From contig JAJFZO010000537.1 in NCBI GenBank assembly GCA_021397835.1, positions 2,790,001 to 2,854,000 of the forward strand: 64,000 nt of DNA. Reading direction: 5' to 3'. The position numbers and the translations under genes are program-made. Every line of letters starts with the position of its first letter. Position 1 is the stretch's first letter. The DNA is from Moringa oleifera. Taxonomy: Eukaryota; Streptophyta; Magnoliopsida; Brassicales; Moringaceae. The notes under the pieces were generated by a model that was not told the origin of the DNA, ran no database searches, and worked only from the letters and a program-made list of their open reading frames with translations. This document shows, piece after piece, positions 1 to 12,082 of the stretch.

Positions 1-33
1 ATGATGTAGGAAATTCTAAGTTAGAGAAAATAC

Positions 34-3000
34 ATTGATGTATCTTGGCATCGCTCTAAAATCAAGTGACGCTCATCACCTTCACCGACTGATTCATGAG
101 CAAATCTAGCATAATCAAACCATTATTAGCATATACTCTTCTTGAACCTTCTAAGAAACTTTAAACAATTACAAAAGTTAGAGAGATATCATAAAATAAA
201 AATACCCAAATATATCTGCAAGACGATGAGAAAGAAGGCGATTGTATGAGTTCATTGGTTCCAACTCCAGCATCCCATCTGAGCTGCAATTCATGATTAT
301 TGTTACTAATGTGCTTGATACCCATAAATGGAAGTAATTAATGCACAAGTAGAGAAAGGAATCTATCCACAAAAACTCCAGCAACAATCTAAAGAGTTGT
401 AGCAACAACGACAAAAAATGAAAATAGTCATATAAGAGATGCAAAGGTAAGCTACAACAGAGCAGATAGTTGCCGAGGCAAAGGAAATGATGCCGTCAGA
501 CAAATCAACTCGTAATAATGGAAAACTGTGGGAGGTGATTGTCACAATGTTGGAGCTTTCTAAAGCTGGTAATGATGCAAAGACGGTAACATTAGCAAAC
601 CAAGAATAGTGACACCATGGTGGCTGGAGCAATTTCACCAGCTGTCATTGTAGTGGTTAGTGGTGGCAGCAGTAATGTTGCTGATAGCAGTTGTTCAGAC
701 CAAACGTTACATTCTAAGGTTACTGAAAATTGCATATTACATTTGTGATTATACTGGTGATGTTATATCCCTGCAAGTGCTTCCTCTGCACCCCTTCATT
801 ATCATATCAAATCTATTTTTGCCCGTATAAGAGATGGCGAATTTTATTGATATGATAATATGTACACATTATTTGAAGCAATAATCTCATCTTTCTCGCT
901 ACAGTTTCTGCCACTACAATATTGATTTTGCCCAGAGAGAGTCAGACAAGAGTACATATTCTATTTTGGCATTTTCAAAAAACATCAAGACAGGGGATTG
1001 TCAACTAGGTCGAAGCTTCTACCACTTGAGCTGGTCTTGCCCTTTGTTCACCATAAGGAAGGAGAAAGGAAACAATGAAGGAAGAAACAAAAATAGAAGG
1101 TAAGAAAGGAGCATAGATTGTCTCTCAACTTGTAAGCTTGGATGAGACACAAAAGGGGAACAAAAGGAATTTGCAAATTGATTTCAGAGTTTTAAATATT
1201 GTAATGCTTTCTTCCTTCTACTTCATCCAGCTTTTAAACGCAAAGAATCTGATCCTTCCAAATGTTTTTGATGTACTAGTTGCTCTCTGCCAAACACAGA
1301 AGATGGTTTGTACTTCCTCTTACTTCCATAAAAAACCAAAATTTTTTTAAAATAAAAAAAGTACTTCGCACCAAGGAAGTGTGTCTCATGTACACGTATA
1401 GTTAGCTATGTAGAGGTTAGGATTTCAATAAACTCTACAAAATCTACCTCATTTACAAAATAATCTCGTGTCACTCATAGTTCCAAAACCTTAACCCAAC
1501 TATCTCTACAGACCAGTAAAGGAGTCTTCCATCCCATCAACAGCCCTCCTATTTCTCTTCCCTACAGTATCCAGAAAATGGCAAAGAGATCATTGCAGCC
1601 GGCTTTCTTTTAAGATGAGGACACAAAAACATGCCATGCAGGTCAGCTGCCATTGACCCCAAGACCACCACTTACATCCCAAAACAGCCAACAAAAATTC
1701 CCAAAATGAATGAACTGTTAAGCCCAGAAAAGTACACTTAAGAATAAATATGGACTCCCATAGCTTCATTCTAAAAGTAAGTAACTGAATTCAATTAAAC
1801 AAAAGGAACCAACACAGACCAGCCGGTGGAAATCATTTAAAATTCTACTTCATTGACAATTCTTAAATCCCTTCATTTACGAAATCAACTTCAAATGGAC
1901 ATCATATTATTAACAATCATTTCATTTTATTTATCTTGTGTCTCTTTTTATTGCTTCCTTACTTCTTCCTTTTTCTACCATGTGCACCTTTCACTGGTGT
2001 ATAAACATGTTGCCCCAAAAGTTTACCATGTATAGTTGAATGTTAAATGATTATATGAAATAAATATTTTCAGAAACTGCCCAGTCTTATCCCAGCCACC
2101 CCTTAAGCATTATCCAATCTTCCATTTAAATAATATCTTATTCAGCATATTTGCTATCAAAAACCTCAGCATATAATGGGTGTTTATATTTCTAATATAG
2201 CTAAGAAGGGAACCCGGTGATTTAACACCACAGCTACAAGTTTCCACAAACTAGTTCTGAGCCTATGAAAATTGGTCAATCAACCACATAACATTCAATA
2301 GCTAATCATCAATGCATTTAGTCATGCAAACTACTAATTCAGACTAAGGAAATCTTAACACATATATGCATCTGCACATGAGATATGTAAATTATATATA
2401 TTCACCTGTGTGTTGTGTGGAAATTTTAGTAAGTGTATGGCTTATCATATCAAGGTTCATAGGTACTGTCAAATGAGCAAGGCATTCACCTTGTATCATC
2501 CTGAAGAAAGTTAATGAAGACCTCTTCCATTGAGAGCACAAGATGTTTGCATGGAAGATTGTCTTTCACGAGATATGCCAATTCCTCAATCTGCATATTG
2601 GTGGTGGCTATACTAAATTATATTCATAAAATTCAAATATACAAGCATGGGCAAGGGTAGACACAAAGCTACATACACAGGCTGACAGACCTCATAATGT
2701 AAAAAATTTCCAAACAAGCTAAAAAACTTGGTTGACTTAGGTAGGTAAAAGAAGTGGCAGAAAGATATTTTTATACTAAACATTGAGGATATTACTAATT
2801 AATTCAACCGCTACAAGTAGGAGAAGAGAAACCCATAAACACTGAGAGGAACTAAGTTAGACATTATCATACCGCATTAGTTTGTATTCTGATAATTCCG
2901 GAGTGGGGGAGAGGGGGTGAATGGGAACAAAAACCAAAAAGTAAATATGTGACAAGAACGAAACTGCGGATACAAATCAGAAACAAACAAAACCTTGAAA

Positions 3001-3060
3001 CTTGGGCTGCCAACAAGTATTTGGGGAGAAACATACCATGGCGAACTGGGTCAGACTCAT
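34..3060 (-). CDS. R3H-domain protein, 5' part (runs off the left edge)
   Basis: Four exons join in frame on the minus strand: 3060-3037 (ATG plus 7 codons), 2590-2490, 283-206 and 105-34. All visible introns are GT-AG. The 91 complete codons begin MSLTQFAM, continue with an acidic helix around KDNLPCKHLVLSMEE, and then read LLSHRLADIFGFAHES and DERHLILER. This is the R3H fold of plant single-stranded nucleic-acid-binding R3H proteins, about residues 50-85. The last exon stops at a GT donor (33-32) after two bases of a codon, so the rest of the gene lies left of the window. The start ATG is the one that leaves a frame matching the family N-terminus. The initiator exon codes for only 8 residues. 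The family is thought to bind single-stranded nucleic acid in RNA metabolism; the exact role is unknown. Confidence 0.88.
284..2489 (-). other. large second intron of the R3H gene
   Basis: This 2.2-kb GT-AG intron separates the exon ending at 2490 from the exon starting at 283. Short open frames inside it on both strands resemble no family I know. One plus-strand stretch (about 380-600) would read as a Gln-rich coiled coil with stops and could be old transposon debris, but part of it lies over the intron only and cannot be assigned. Confidence 0.6.
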
Positions 3061-3260
3061 CTTCCCTATGACCAGAGAATCGCGACCTGCAGAGAAAGAA
3101 AGCCAAAGGGAGAGGCAAAGATCTGCAAATCTTACAGGTCTGGTAAAGGCTGAATGCTACACGGTTTTCTTGTGTCCGCCGGAAATAGGACTCTCACGCC
3201 GGCCAATTACCCATTCATCTATACTGCAGGATTTGAAGCTATTAATATGAAAAAAAATTT
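3061..3260 (-). promoter_or_regulatory. leader and proximal promoter of the R3H gene
   Basis: The stretch directly upstream of the ATG (3060, minus) is richer in G and C than the AT-rich DNA beyond about 3245. It includes pyrimidine tracts, read on the minus strand, typical of plant leaders. No clear TATA box was recognised. Confidence 0.4.
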
Positions 3261-3497
3261 GATTAAATCTATATAAAATATATAAGAACAAACATAGAAG
3301 GATTTTTTAAGGGTGTTTATAATAACTTTCACATCGTGTTGACCGGAATATATTATGATATATTAAATATTAGTTTAAAACTTAATTTGAATTTAATTTA
3401 TTATAAATTTATTTTATATTTATTTTTTAAATTTAATTTAGTGATAATTTTTATTTAAAATTTTTTTAGATTGATAAAATTTTAGTTATTTAAAGTG

Positions 3498-3533
<36 letters not shown>

Positions 3534-5056
3534 AGTGTTTGGCATTGGGTTAGTATGACATTGATAAAAATAAATATAATTCCTATTAAAAATAAATTAA
3601 ATAAATGATTTTATTATAAATTAAAACAAAAATTATAAGCTAAGAATGAAAGTATTATAGTTTATTTATATTTTTTAAATTTTAATGTGCTACAAAAGTG
3701 ATTTTATATCAATAAATATATTTTTAAATACATAACTAAGAAAAATCAACAAATTTATCTCTTTAATCTTTTATTAGTCTCCATAAATTTCATTGTCTTT
3801 ATCAGATGCATCAATTGTTACATTTCACTTGTTTCAATCTTGTTTGTGTTTTCTAGCATATGGTAGATTAACATGTTTAATATCATTGGTATCATATAAC
3901 TCCTTTTTTCATCAAGTATCTTGTTATTTGCATAAAAAGAAGGCTTTGATGCTACTGTAGCCACTTGAAGAGTTCAGAGATTATAAGCTATGGTAGTGAG
4001 AATCTTGAAGGATTTTTATTGTCTTACCACCATGTTAAAATGTTAAATTTCTCAACTTCCTCTTTAGATTTTGTATGCTCTTTAGATGTTGTATTCTCTT
4101 TAAAACTCTTTGCCTCAAGGTTTAAAAAACTTGCAAAAGAAAAAAAAAAGGTTTTTGACACTTAACTAAAAGCCATAGACGAGTAAATAATGAGTATTCA
4201 GCTATGAACTACATGGTGTATTTATAGATTCAGAGTTATTGAGGAGCAAATGTGTCTTAATTGGGATCTTAGAGACCCGATCAACCTGGGAAGGTTATAC
4301 TTAGACTTTTCAAGGGACCTCAGGGACTCTATAAGCTTGGATTCTTATAAGCATAATATTTTCAGGTCTTTGGGTTAGGAGATCGAGCTAGCTTGACTTC
4401 ATCAGCAAAGGCTCACTCAGATGGTCAAGTTAGGATAAGGGGCTCGATCTAACTTCTAGCCTTGAGTCCAATCCAACTCAAGTCTAACCTAAAGTTCATT
4501 GGGAGGGCTATAATCTTACATCATATGCCCTCACCCTCCCCTCTCCCTGCCCCCTTTACCCCGCCAAAGAAAAAAAAAAGGTTTGGGCTAATAAAAGTGT
4601 AGGTTAGACATCGATCACATTACTACTTCAAGACCAAGTTAGCGAGATCAAGTCGAGAGGTCGAGATTACATGGTTCATAAATTGAGATCACGAGATCAT
4701 GTATATAAGTTATTGACAACGTGTTATTGGTAGTTGTTCCACTTCTTACATATTTACTACTTGGAACATGTAACGCCTTATTATTAGTAACTATCAAAGT
4801 TGTGCCTATTGAGTGTGATGCCTAAACCTTTCAATCATCACTCGTGCCTTTATTTTTCTTTTATTTTCAAAAAACTAATCTTCTCTTTCCTGTTATCTAC
4901 AAAGATTTATTGCCATTGTTCATCATAACGGGCATCTTTATTGACAATTTGTTTTTTGACTATCCTTTATCATTGCAGCGGTCGCCTTATCTCATTTATC
5001 AATCAGTTTACGATTTCTTTGTTATGGTTTCTTAGCATGGGTTTTTAGTTATAAGG
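3261..5056. other. AT-rich intergenic DNA, no gene seen
   Basis: The first half is nearly pure A/T. The part from about 4160 to 4800 is less AT-rich and has a TATA-like box on the minus strand near 4220 (TATAAATAC). That could mark an old solo LTR or another transposon, but no terminal structure or coding match was found. Confidence 0.5.
3499..3528. repeat. (TA)15 microsatellite
   Basis: About 15 uninterrupted TA dinucleotides lie in the AT-rich spacer left of the chromovirus. Confidence 0.9.
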
Positions 5057-5505
5057 TGATGAGTCGCATCGGTCAAAGAAGAAGTCTAAGCCAAAGTCAT
5101 TTGTTGAGTTTGTTAAGTAATGTGCTATCGAGTTTTGTGTAGGGAAACGAGTACATGCCAACTTCTATGTCACATGGCCAATGATGAGTTGATTATTTCT
5201 TAGGTGTTTAGTAGTGGATTGTTAGTGGTTATGAGCTAGCATACGTCATGCTATTAGTTGCGATTATTTTCCTTAAGTATAGGTCAAATAAAGTGAAGTA
5301 GCAGCTTTTGTATTGTGACTACTTCTTAGGAAATTGATGCGAGTTGTTAGAATAAGAATTTTTTCAAATTCTTATATTTAAACCCTACGTATTTGTTGAG
5401 GGTGGCATTGATTTCTTTTGCAAATAAACACTATGGTTCAGTTCTTGCCCAAAGAAGAACAACTCTCTTACAAATACTCAATAGACTGTTGATTAGGATC
5501 TATCA
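5057..5505 (+). repeat. left LTR of the chromovirus
   Basis: It aligns over its whole length with 12083-12506, sharing blocks such as TTAAACCCTA and GACTGTTGATT. It ends in CA just before a primer-binding site. The 5' limit is set where similarity to the right copy starts, next to the right copy's purine tract. An alternative start is the TGTTAAG at 5111. Confidence 0.75.
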
Positions 5506-5506
5506 T

Positions 5507-5520
5507 TGGTATCAATAGCC
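5507..5520 (+). other. primer-binding site, initiator Met-tRNA type
   Basis: TGGTATCAATAGCC lies one base after the left LTR. It differs slightly from the usual TGGTATCAGAGC complementary to the 3' end of initiator tRNA-Met, the primer used by many plant LTR elements. Confidence 0.75.
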
Positions 5521-5779
5521 AGGTTAAATGTTTAACAAAAAGCAAATTGAAAGCTTGGAGAAAGGACTCAATGGAGTCCAAGATGGTTAGAGAAATTAAA
5601 GTTTGGGATCTCTAGCATAATTCAGTGTTTAGAAGATATATTATGCAAGTTGTTTAATGTCATTCTTTTTAATAGAAGCACAACCTCTAGCAATGTCCTA
5701 AAAGAAATAACATCAAGTGAGTGATCACCATTTGTCAAGAGCAAGGGTTGAAATGGTTTAAAAGGAGGAAAACCATTAT

Positions 5780-6330
5780 TTGTTTCAAAACCGATTAAAC
5801 TAGAGTTTCTTCGATTCTCGGGGGATGACCAGACCGAATGGTTTATGAGGTGGAGTAGTTCCTCGATTATCAAAATCCTGTTGATAATCAAAATATTTCA
5901 TTAGCTTCCTATCATTTTCAAGGTAAGGCCAAATAATGGTGGCAATGCTTGAAACGAGCCAATAAAGAAGAAAAGAATGAAGTGATATGGGACACTTTTC
6001 AAATGGAGCTTCGAGCATGGTTCAACCCTATTGAAGGTATTTTGATGAGGCATTATCAAAAAATCAAATAAACAGGTTCATTATAAGAAGGAATTTAAAA
6101 GATTGGGAAACAGTGTGCAAGGGTCGACTGAGGAAGTTTAAGTGGGAATATTTATGGAAGCTTTTAAACTGAAAGTTTTAGAGGATATTCGCATGTCTAG
6201 CTAAAGACACTAAGAAAAGCAATCAGCTTAAGTTGCATGTGTGACGAGCAAATAAACACATGGCCTATAACTAGTTATCGAGCATTGCCCGAGCCTATGA
6301 GTACTACCAAAGGAAATCTAGCCTTAACAC
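5780..6330 (+). pseudogene. gag remnant of the chromovirus
   Basis: Interrupted frames read as a retrotransposon gag capsid. They include FSGDDQTEWFMRW near 5815 and, around 6070-6200, YKKEFKRLGNSVQGSTEEV followed by FMEAFKLKVLEDI. These match the conserved QxEFERL and F..GL positions of gypsy gag. Several stops and shifts prevent expression. Confidence 0.7.
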
Positions 6331-6535
6331 ATCTTTCATAAGAAGAAATGTAGAGGAAATAAATCCAAGGCCTTTGTTTCAATTGTAACAAGAAGTTTAA
6401 CCCTAGTCATAAGAATCGTGGCCCTCAATTATTACTATTTGAGTCAGAACCAGACAATAGAATTGATGGTAAGCCTAGTGGGATTACCAAGATCTCAATT
6501 AATACCCTTATAAGGTAGAAACAATCTTAAATAAT

Positions 6536-6860
6536 AGAGTATTGGTGCAAATTGATTTCCATGAGGTAATGATATTAATTGACAGTGGTTCCACTCATAA
6601 TTTTGTGAGTGAGAAGATTACAACCTTACTGCAGTTATTAGTGGTACCTATTAAATCATTCAATGTGAAAGTTGCTAATGGAAGCCCATTGAGGTATAGT
6701 GGGAGATATGAGAATGGGTTAAGTTTCCTTTAAGGTATTCCTTTCATTTTCACATTATATTTATTGCTACTAGTTGGGTTGGACTTGATGTTAAGGATAC
6801 AATGGTTAACAACTTGGCATAGTTACTTGTGATTGGTAATTATTAACTATGAAGTTTCAA
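6536..6860 (+). pseudogene. retropepsin (aspartic protease) remnant
   Basis: An open stretch reads ILIDSGSTHNFVS, in which DSG is the catalytic aspartate motif of gypsy proteases, followed by VKVANGSPLRYSG. After a stop at 6733 a shifted frame continues with the GLDLMLRIQWL block, equivalent to the usual G.D.ILG..WL. The enzyme would process the polyprotein but is broken here. Confidence 0.75.
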
Positions 6861-7059
6861 TGGCAAAAACCAGTACCATAAATTGCAAGAAAATCTTGAA
6901 TCCACCATATAATTAGTATCATCAATTTTGCAAAAAAAAAAAAAAAGCAAAAGTGCACTTGAAAGGTAAGAATTAAAGTTTAGGCCATATTATTACACCA
7001 TTATGGGTAAAAGTCGATCAAGAAAAACTCTAGGAGATTTTTTATTAGCCACGACGTAC

Positions 7060-7640
7060 TAATGTCATTAGCTTTATGGTTTTCTACGTCTCACATGTTA
7101 CTATCGTAAGTTAGTTCATAATTATGGTATTATAACTCGACCTCTCACTAACTTCCTCAAAAAGGGCCAATGTGGATGGGTTGAAAATGCTGAAATTGCT
7201 TTCAATAACTTTAAGCAGGTAATGACTACCATACCCACACTTGCACTTTTAAACTTTAATGATCTCTTTGTGTTTTAAACAGATCCATCAGATGAAGGGA
7301 TTGTGTGGTTTTAACCCAACAAGAAAAGCCGATTGCATTCATAAGCCATGCTTTCGGGGTGACTAAATAATCATGGTCTACCTATGCCAAGGAAATGTTG
7401 ATAGTAGTCTAAGTTATTCAAACATGGTGTCCCTATATTTTAGGAAGGAAATTTTTTATTCAGACATATCAGAAAAGCCTCAAGTATATCATAGAGAAAA
7501 GAATTACAACAATGGAGTAGCAAAAATAGGTAGCCAAGTTGCTTGAATATGATCATGAGATATGTGACAAACTAGGAAGAATAAATTCAGCAGCAGATGC
7601 CTTATCGAGAGTGGCAAGGAGTCCAAGTATGATGCCTTCT
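7060..7640 (+). pseudogene. RT connection and RNase H remnant
   Basis: The frame resumes in the RT thumb/connection (YYRKLVHNYG then RPLTNFLKKG). It passes through TIPTLALLNFND and a shifted, stop-containing RNase H, and ends with KLGRINSAADALSRV at about 7570-7610, the hallmark end of gypsy RNase H. The RT catalytic palm is absent, so a deletion joined protease to the connection domain. Confidence 0.75.
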
Positions 7641-7734
7641 TGGCACCATAATTTCAATTACAGGAAGAGATCAAAACAACAATGGTTGGGCATCCATACA
7701 TGGAGAAAGTTTTCAAACAAGCTAATGACAATCT

Positions 7735-8300
7735 AGGACTTCCATATTTAGTGCAAGATGGATTGATATTTTTACAAAAATAGAGTCATTATTCCCCCTA
7801 AGCTCCATATTATCCCGAAAACTCTTAAAAGAGTTTCATGACTATTATCTTGGAGCACACTTTGTTACGAATATACAAATGGTTGGCACAACAATTCTGT
7901 TGGTCATCGATGTATAAAACTATCCATGAATATGTCACTTTTTACAACACTTTTTAAAAATCTAAGGTCGAAACTCTCACTTCGACTGGATTATTACAAC
8001 CATTGCCCATCTGTTGCCAAGTGTAGGATGATATCATGATGGATTTCATCGAAGGGCTACTTACTTTCGATGGCAAAAATGTAATTCTTATAATAGTTAA
8101 TTGATTAGTAAGTGAACACAATTCTTATCTTTTACTCATCCTTTCACTGCTAAAATAATAGTTAAGAAGTTTGCAGAGGGTGTAATTAAATTGCATAAAA
8201 TTCCAAGAACCATTATAAATGATCGAGACTCAATTTTCATTTGTAATTTTTGACATGAAATTCTTCAAGCTCTCTAAATCATAATTGAAGATGAACTTAT
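7735..8300 (+). pseudogene. integrase remnant
   Basis: Broken frames show the zinc-binding region (KEFHDYYLGAH-like, then TYKWLAQQFCW), the LTSTGLLQPLPI linker, and the start of the catalytic core, DDIMMDFIEGL followed by GKNVILIIV. A later portion has the IINDRDS-like core strand around 8215-8235. Numerous stops are present. Confidence 0.7.
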
Positions 8301-8869
8301 TGTACCATCCACAAACAGATGACTAATCAGAGGTAATGAACTGATGTTTCGAACAATACCTTCAGTGCATTGCTCACTAAAGACCGCACATATAAAGTAT
8401 ACTTTTACCATGAGCTAAGTTCTGATATAATATAGCTTCTCATATTTCCACAGGAATGACCCCATGTTAGGACCTTTATGGTCAACCTCCATCACATTCC
8501 AAGGTTCCATAAGGGCATGTTACTAGTACATGAAGTCAACAAGAGTTTAATTGAAAGAAAGGAATTTTTGAAACAACTTAAACCTAATTTTCATGTAGTA
8601 AACAACCAGATGCAACAATTAGCTAATGACAAGCGGTGTGATATAGAATTTTCAAGAAAGAGATATGGTTTTTCTAAAGTTAAATCCTTATCAATAACGC
8701 TCTAAATATAGAAGGGCTTGTTAACAGTTAGCCAATCAATTTTATGGACCTTTTAAGGTTGATAAGAGAATTGGCAAAGTGGTCTACAAACTTAAACTTT
8801 TTAAAAAGTCTCTCATCCACATAATATTTCATGTCTCATTGTTCAAGAAAATGACTATAGAAAGGAAAT

Positions 8870-11800
8870 ATGGCCAATATGGAGCTGCCTTCCTTCACTT
8901 AAGAGGAAGAAATTATTGTTGAACTTGAAGCCATACTTGACACGCATTGTGTTGAAAAAAGGTCTCGATTTGCTAAAGAAAGCTTGGTTAAATGGAAAGG
9001 GTTGTTTATTGATAATGCTTGCCACAACAAGTTTTCGATCGAGGGTGGAATCCTAGAGGCGATTTAAAAAATATGCTAGGATGATTTCTTTTCAGAAAAA
9101 TAAATAGAAAATAAAGGGAGTCGCCACCAATTTTTTTACGGTGTGATTGGATACTGAAATTTATTTATTTTCAAAATTTGCTTTTTAGATTAACAAAAAA
9201 TAAATAAATTGATCAATACCAATTAATCACGATTATTTCTCGTTTTCAAAATTTACTTATTTTTAGAAAATTGATTCTCAAAAAATGTCTTAAAAATATT
9301 TTGAATTTGTATGAAATGAAAACAAATGGAATCTTAACTTTTGGAGAATATAAAAGTTTAACTTTTATTTTACCTTTAATTTTTGAAATCTTTTTTTTTA
9401 TAATGAAAGATGTGAAGGTTTCACTCTTGCTCAACCTTTAATTTTTGATTTTTTTTTTATGATGAAGAATATGAAAGTCTCGCTCTCATTCAAACTTTAA
9501 TACTCAAAATCATTTTTCATATTATCAAAAAATTATTTTCTTCAATAGTTTTTATAAAAAAATAAAAACATATCTCTTAAGATTTTTTATATTTCTCAAA
9601 ATTTTAAACATATATATTTTTAGAATAATTGTATATTAGAGAATACGAAAATTTCCCTTCTAATATTTTTTTTCATACTTTCAATAAACTTGAAATACAT
9701 ATTTTTAATTTTTGAAAATAAATTTAAAAGTATATATGAAAACGACTTCTTGAGATTTCTTCATATTTTTCAAAAATATCAAATATATATTTTATATTTT
9801 TGAAAATAATTTTTATATTAAAATATATGAAAAATTATCTTTTTATGATTTTTTTATATTTCTAAAAAATATTAAATATATGTAGTTAAAAATAATTTTT
9901 GTATTAAAGAATAGGAAAACATCATATTTTTCCAAAACCTGATACATATGTTTTTATCTTTTAAAATATAAAAATATCTATTTCAAAATTTTTTATACTA
10001 CCAAACATTTAAAATTTTACTTTTTTACTTTTAAAATTTTTAAAAAAATTAAAATGACATTAAAGTAATTACACTTTCTTTCAAACATAATTAAAATTGA
10101 GTGAATAAAAAAATTTAATTTACCTAATAATTTCACATTGTCAATAACTTTTATTTTATAAGTAAATATTCTATAAAAACTTGATATTTACTATATTTTA
10201 CTAATCAAATCCTTATATTCAAAAAGTGATAAATTGAACATTGATTTATCAATTTGGTTTATACTGAATCTTGATCGATTAATTTGTTTTAAATTGAATC
10301 TTGTCAAAAAATTTAAAAAGTGAGGATATTCAAATTGAAGATCTTATGTAACAAATTTTAACTTGAAATTATTCATGGATATAAAAAAATATTTAAGCTA
10401 GTATTACAAAAAGTTTCAAAATTTTTTAAGTATTGAAAATATAATTTTTAAAATTTATAATGTCAAAATTTTTAAAAATTTAAAACATAGATCTTGCATT
10501 GAATATTATTTAAATTTGAGGGATGTACTTAAAATAGAGTGAATAATTTATTTGAATTATTTTTGAGATATTTTAACAATAAAAATACCTTTAATTTTTC
10601 ATAAATTTTGAAGTAAAATCTAATTTAAATCAAATCTAATAATAAATATTCAATTTGTTACTGTTTGAACATGAAGATTTGATTGGTAATATAATATAAA
10701 TATCAAAATTTTATGAGATTTTTACTCTTATTTTACTATTTTTTTAAACAACCCTAATATCTTGAAGTCACTCATCTCTTTTTTCTATTATTTTCTTTCT
10801 CTTTTTTTTTAAACTCTTTTCCTTCTTTAAACAAACAAATACTCTTAATTTTGTAATCATTTTTCTCTTATTTTTTTCATCTCTTTTTTCTTTCTACATA
10901 GACAATTACTACTTTACTCGTAACCACACGTTTTCATTTTTTTTTCTTTTTGATATACACCAAACCACATTCATTCCATACCACATTATATGTTTTTTTT
11001 TTGTTTATTCTTTTTTTTTCACTTTATTTCCACATACTATCCAACTTTCTTTTTCTATATGATTTTTTATAAACTCAATCTAAAATTATAAAAAGTTGTA
11101 TGTGCCCATAAATAAGAGAATTTAAAATCATTAACATAATACATGCATCAATGTACAAAGTAAATAAAAATACAAATAAAAACATATATAAATAAAATTT
11201 AAAAAATAGGATAATATGTAGCAAGATGAATATATATAATAAAAAATAAGAAAATAAGTAAATAAATAAAACTCACAAGAACAAAGATAAGGGAACGAGA
11301 GAAATAAGTGATGATAAAATCAAAAAATAAAATAAAATAAATAAAAGTTACCTTATTTTCTAAGAGAATATATAATATTTGATTTGAAAATCCTTCCTTC
11401 AAATTTCTTGCTACTAAAGAAAATCTCATAGATTTTTTTTTTATATTTTTTAAACCCATTATCCACACTTTAACGACCCTACCAAAACTCTTTTCAAAAA
11501 AAACCTCCGTCAAAATTCTCTTTGAAACCTCTTTTGTTGCTTGGCCAAAGAAAGGGGTATTTATAAGCCAATTTCACCTTAAAATGCAGCCTAAAGCTAC
11601 TGCGTGTAAGCAACAAAACATTACATGCAAGCAGCATACAACTGCATGTAATTAACACATTGTTGCTTACATGTAGTAGGCACTTGCTGCATGCTGGTAC
11701 CCATTTACACCTTACATAGGCATCACCTTGTGGTGCTTATGTTTATTATTATTTCTTTTTTTATAAGAGATTTGGGTTTTATTATATTATTTTTTTGTGT

Positions 11801-12075
11801 TTTATTATATTTTACCAAATTACATTCATTTTTTTTGGATGTTTTTGTTTCTTCTCTTTTTTTGCTTTGTTTTCATTTTTTGGTTTTATTATTATTATTT
11901 CTTAAAAGAAAGAAATGTATATTTACATATTTATATTTATATTTTATTATTTTCAATAGTTTTTTAAAGCTAATCAAGGTGAAATAAAGTGTTTATAATG
12001 CCACTTGGGAGAATGTTAAGAACTTAAAGAGAGATTCATCCACTTGAACCATGAGGATAAGATCACAACAAAAGG
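8870..12075 (+). pseudogene. pol C-terminus with a split chromodomain
   Basis: The 5' half reads VELEAILDTHCVEKR and ESLVKWKGLFIDNA up to 9018. The 3' half resumes at 11995 as NATWENVKNLKRDSS. Joined, these are a normal chromodomain with the conserved LVKWKGL and ATWE blocks, which directs integration to chromatin marks in chromoviruses. Everything from 9019 to 11994 is inserted. After ATWE the frame meets one stop, crosses the purine tract and runs into the right LTR. Confidence 0.8.
9019..11994. mobile_element. unclassified 2,976-bp insertion in the chromodomain
   Basis: It is flanked by ATAATGC at 9012-9018 and 11995-12001, and its removal restores the chromodomain codons. Neither end has terminal inverted repeats or TG...CA. 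The left end holds GGGAGTCGCCACCAA (9116 onward). The middle is very AT-rich with degenerate repeats of roughly 100 bp (9530-10000). The right part has a minus-strand TATA box (TTATAAATACCCC, about 11554-11569) and a short sequence with repeated TTACATG/GCATGTAA words (11590-11700). No coding match was seen. It could be a long solo LTR or a non-autonomous element read leftward. Confidence 0.6.
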
Positions 12076-12082
12076 AAAAGGG
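12069..12082 (+). other. polypurine tract of the chromovirus
   Basis: A run of AAAAGGAAAAGGG lies directly before the point where similarity to the left LTR begins. This is the expected place for plus-strand priming of reverse transcription. Confidence 0.65.

Noticed and set aside
178..638. Minus-strand frames at the left edge as separate small genes
   Set aside because: The useful part (SSDGMLELEPMNSYNRLLSH) is exon 3 of the R3H gene; the rest is intron read-through.
11199..11987. Hydrophobic open frames of about 100 codons on both strands
   Set aside because: They are Phe/Ile/Leu-rich because the DNA is T-rich or A-rich, with no family similarity and no codon structure.
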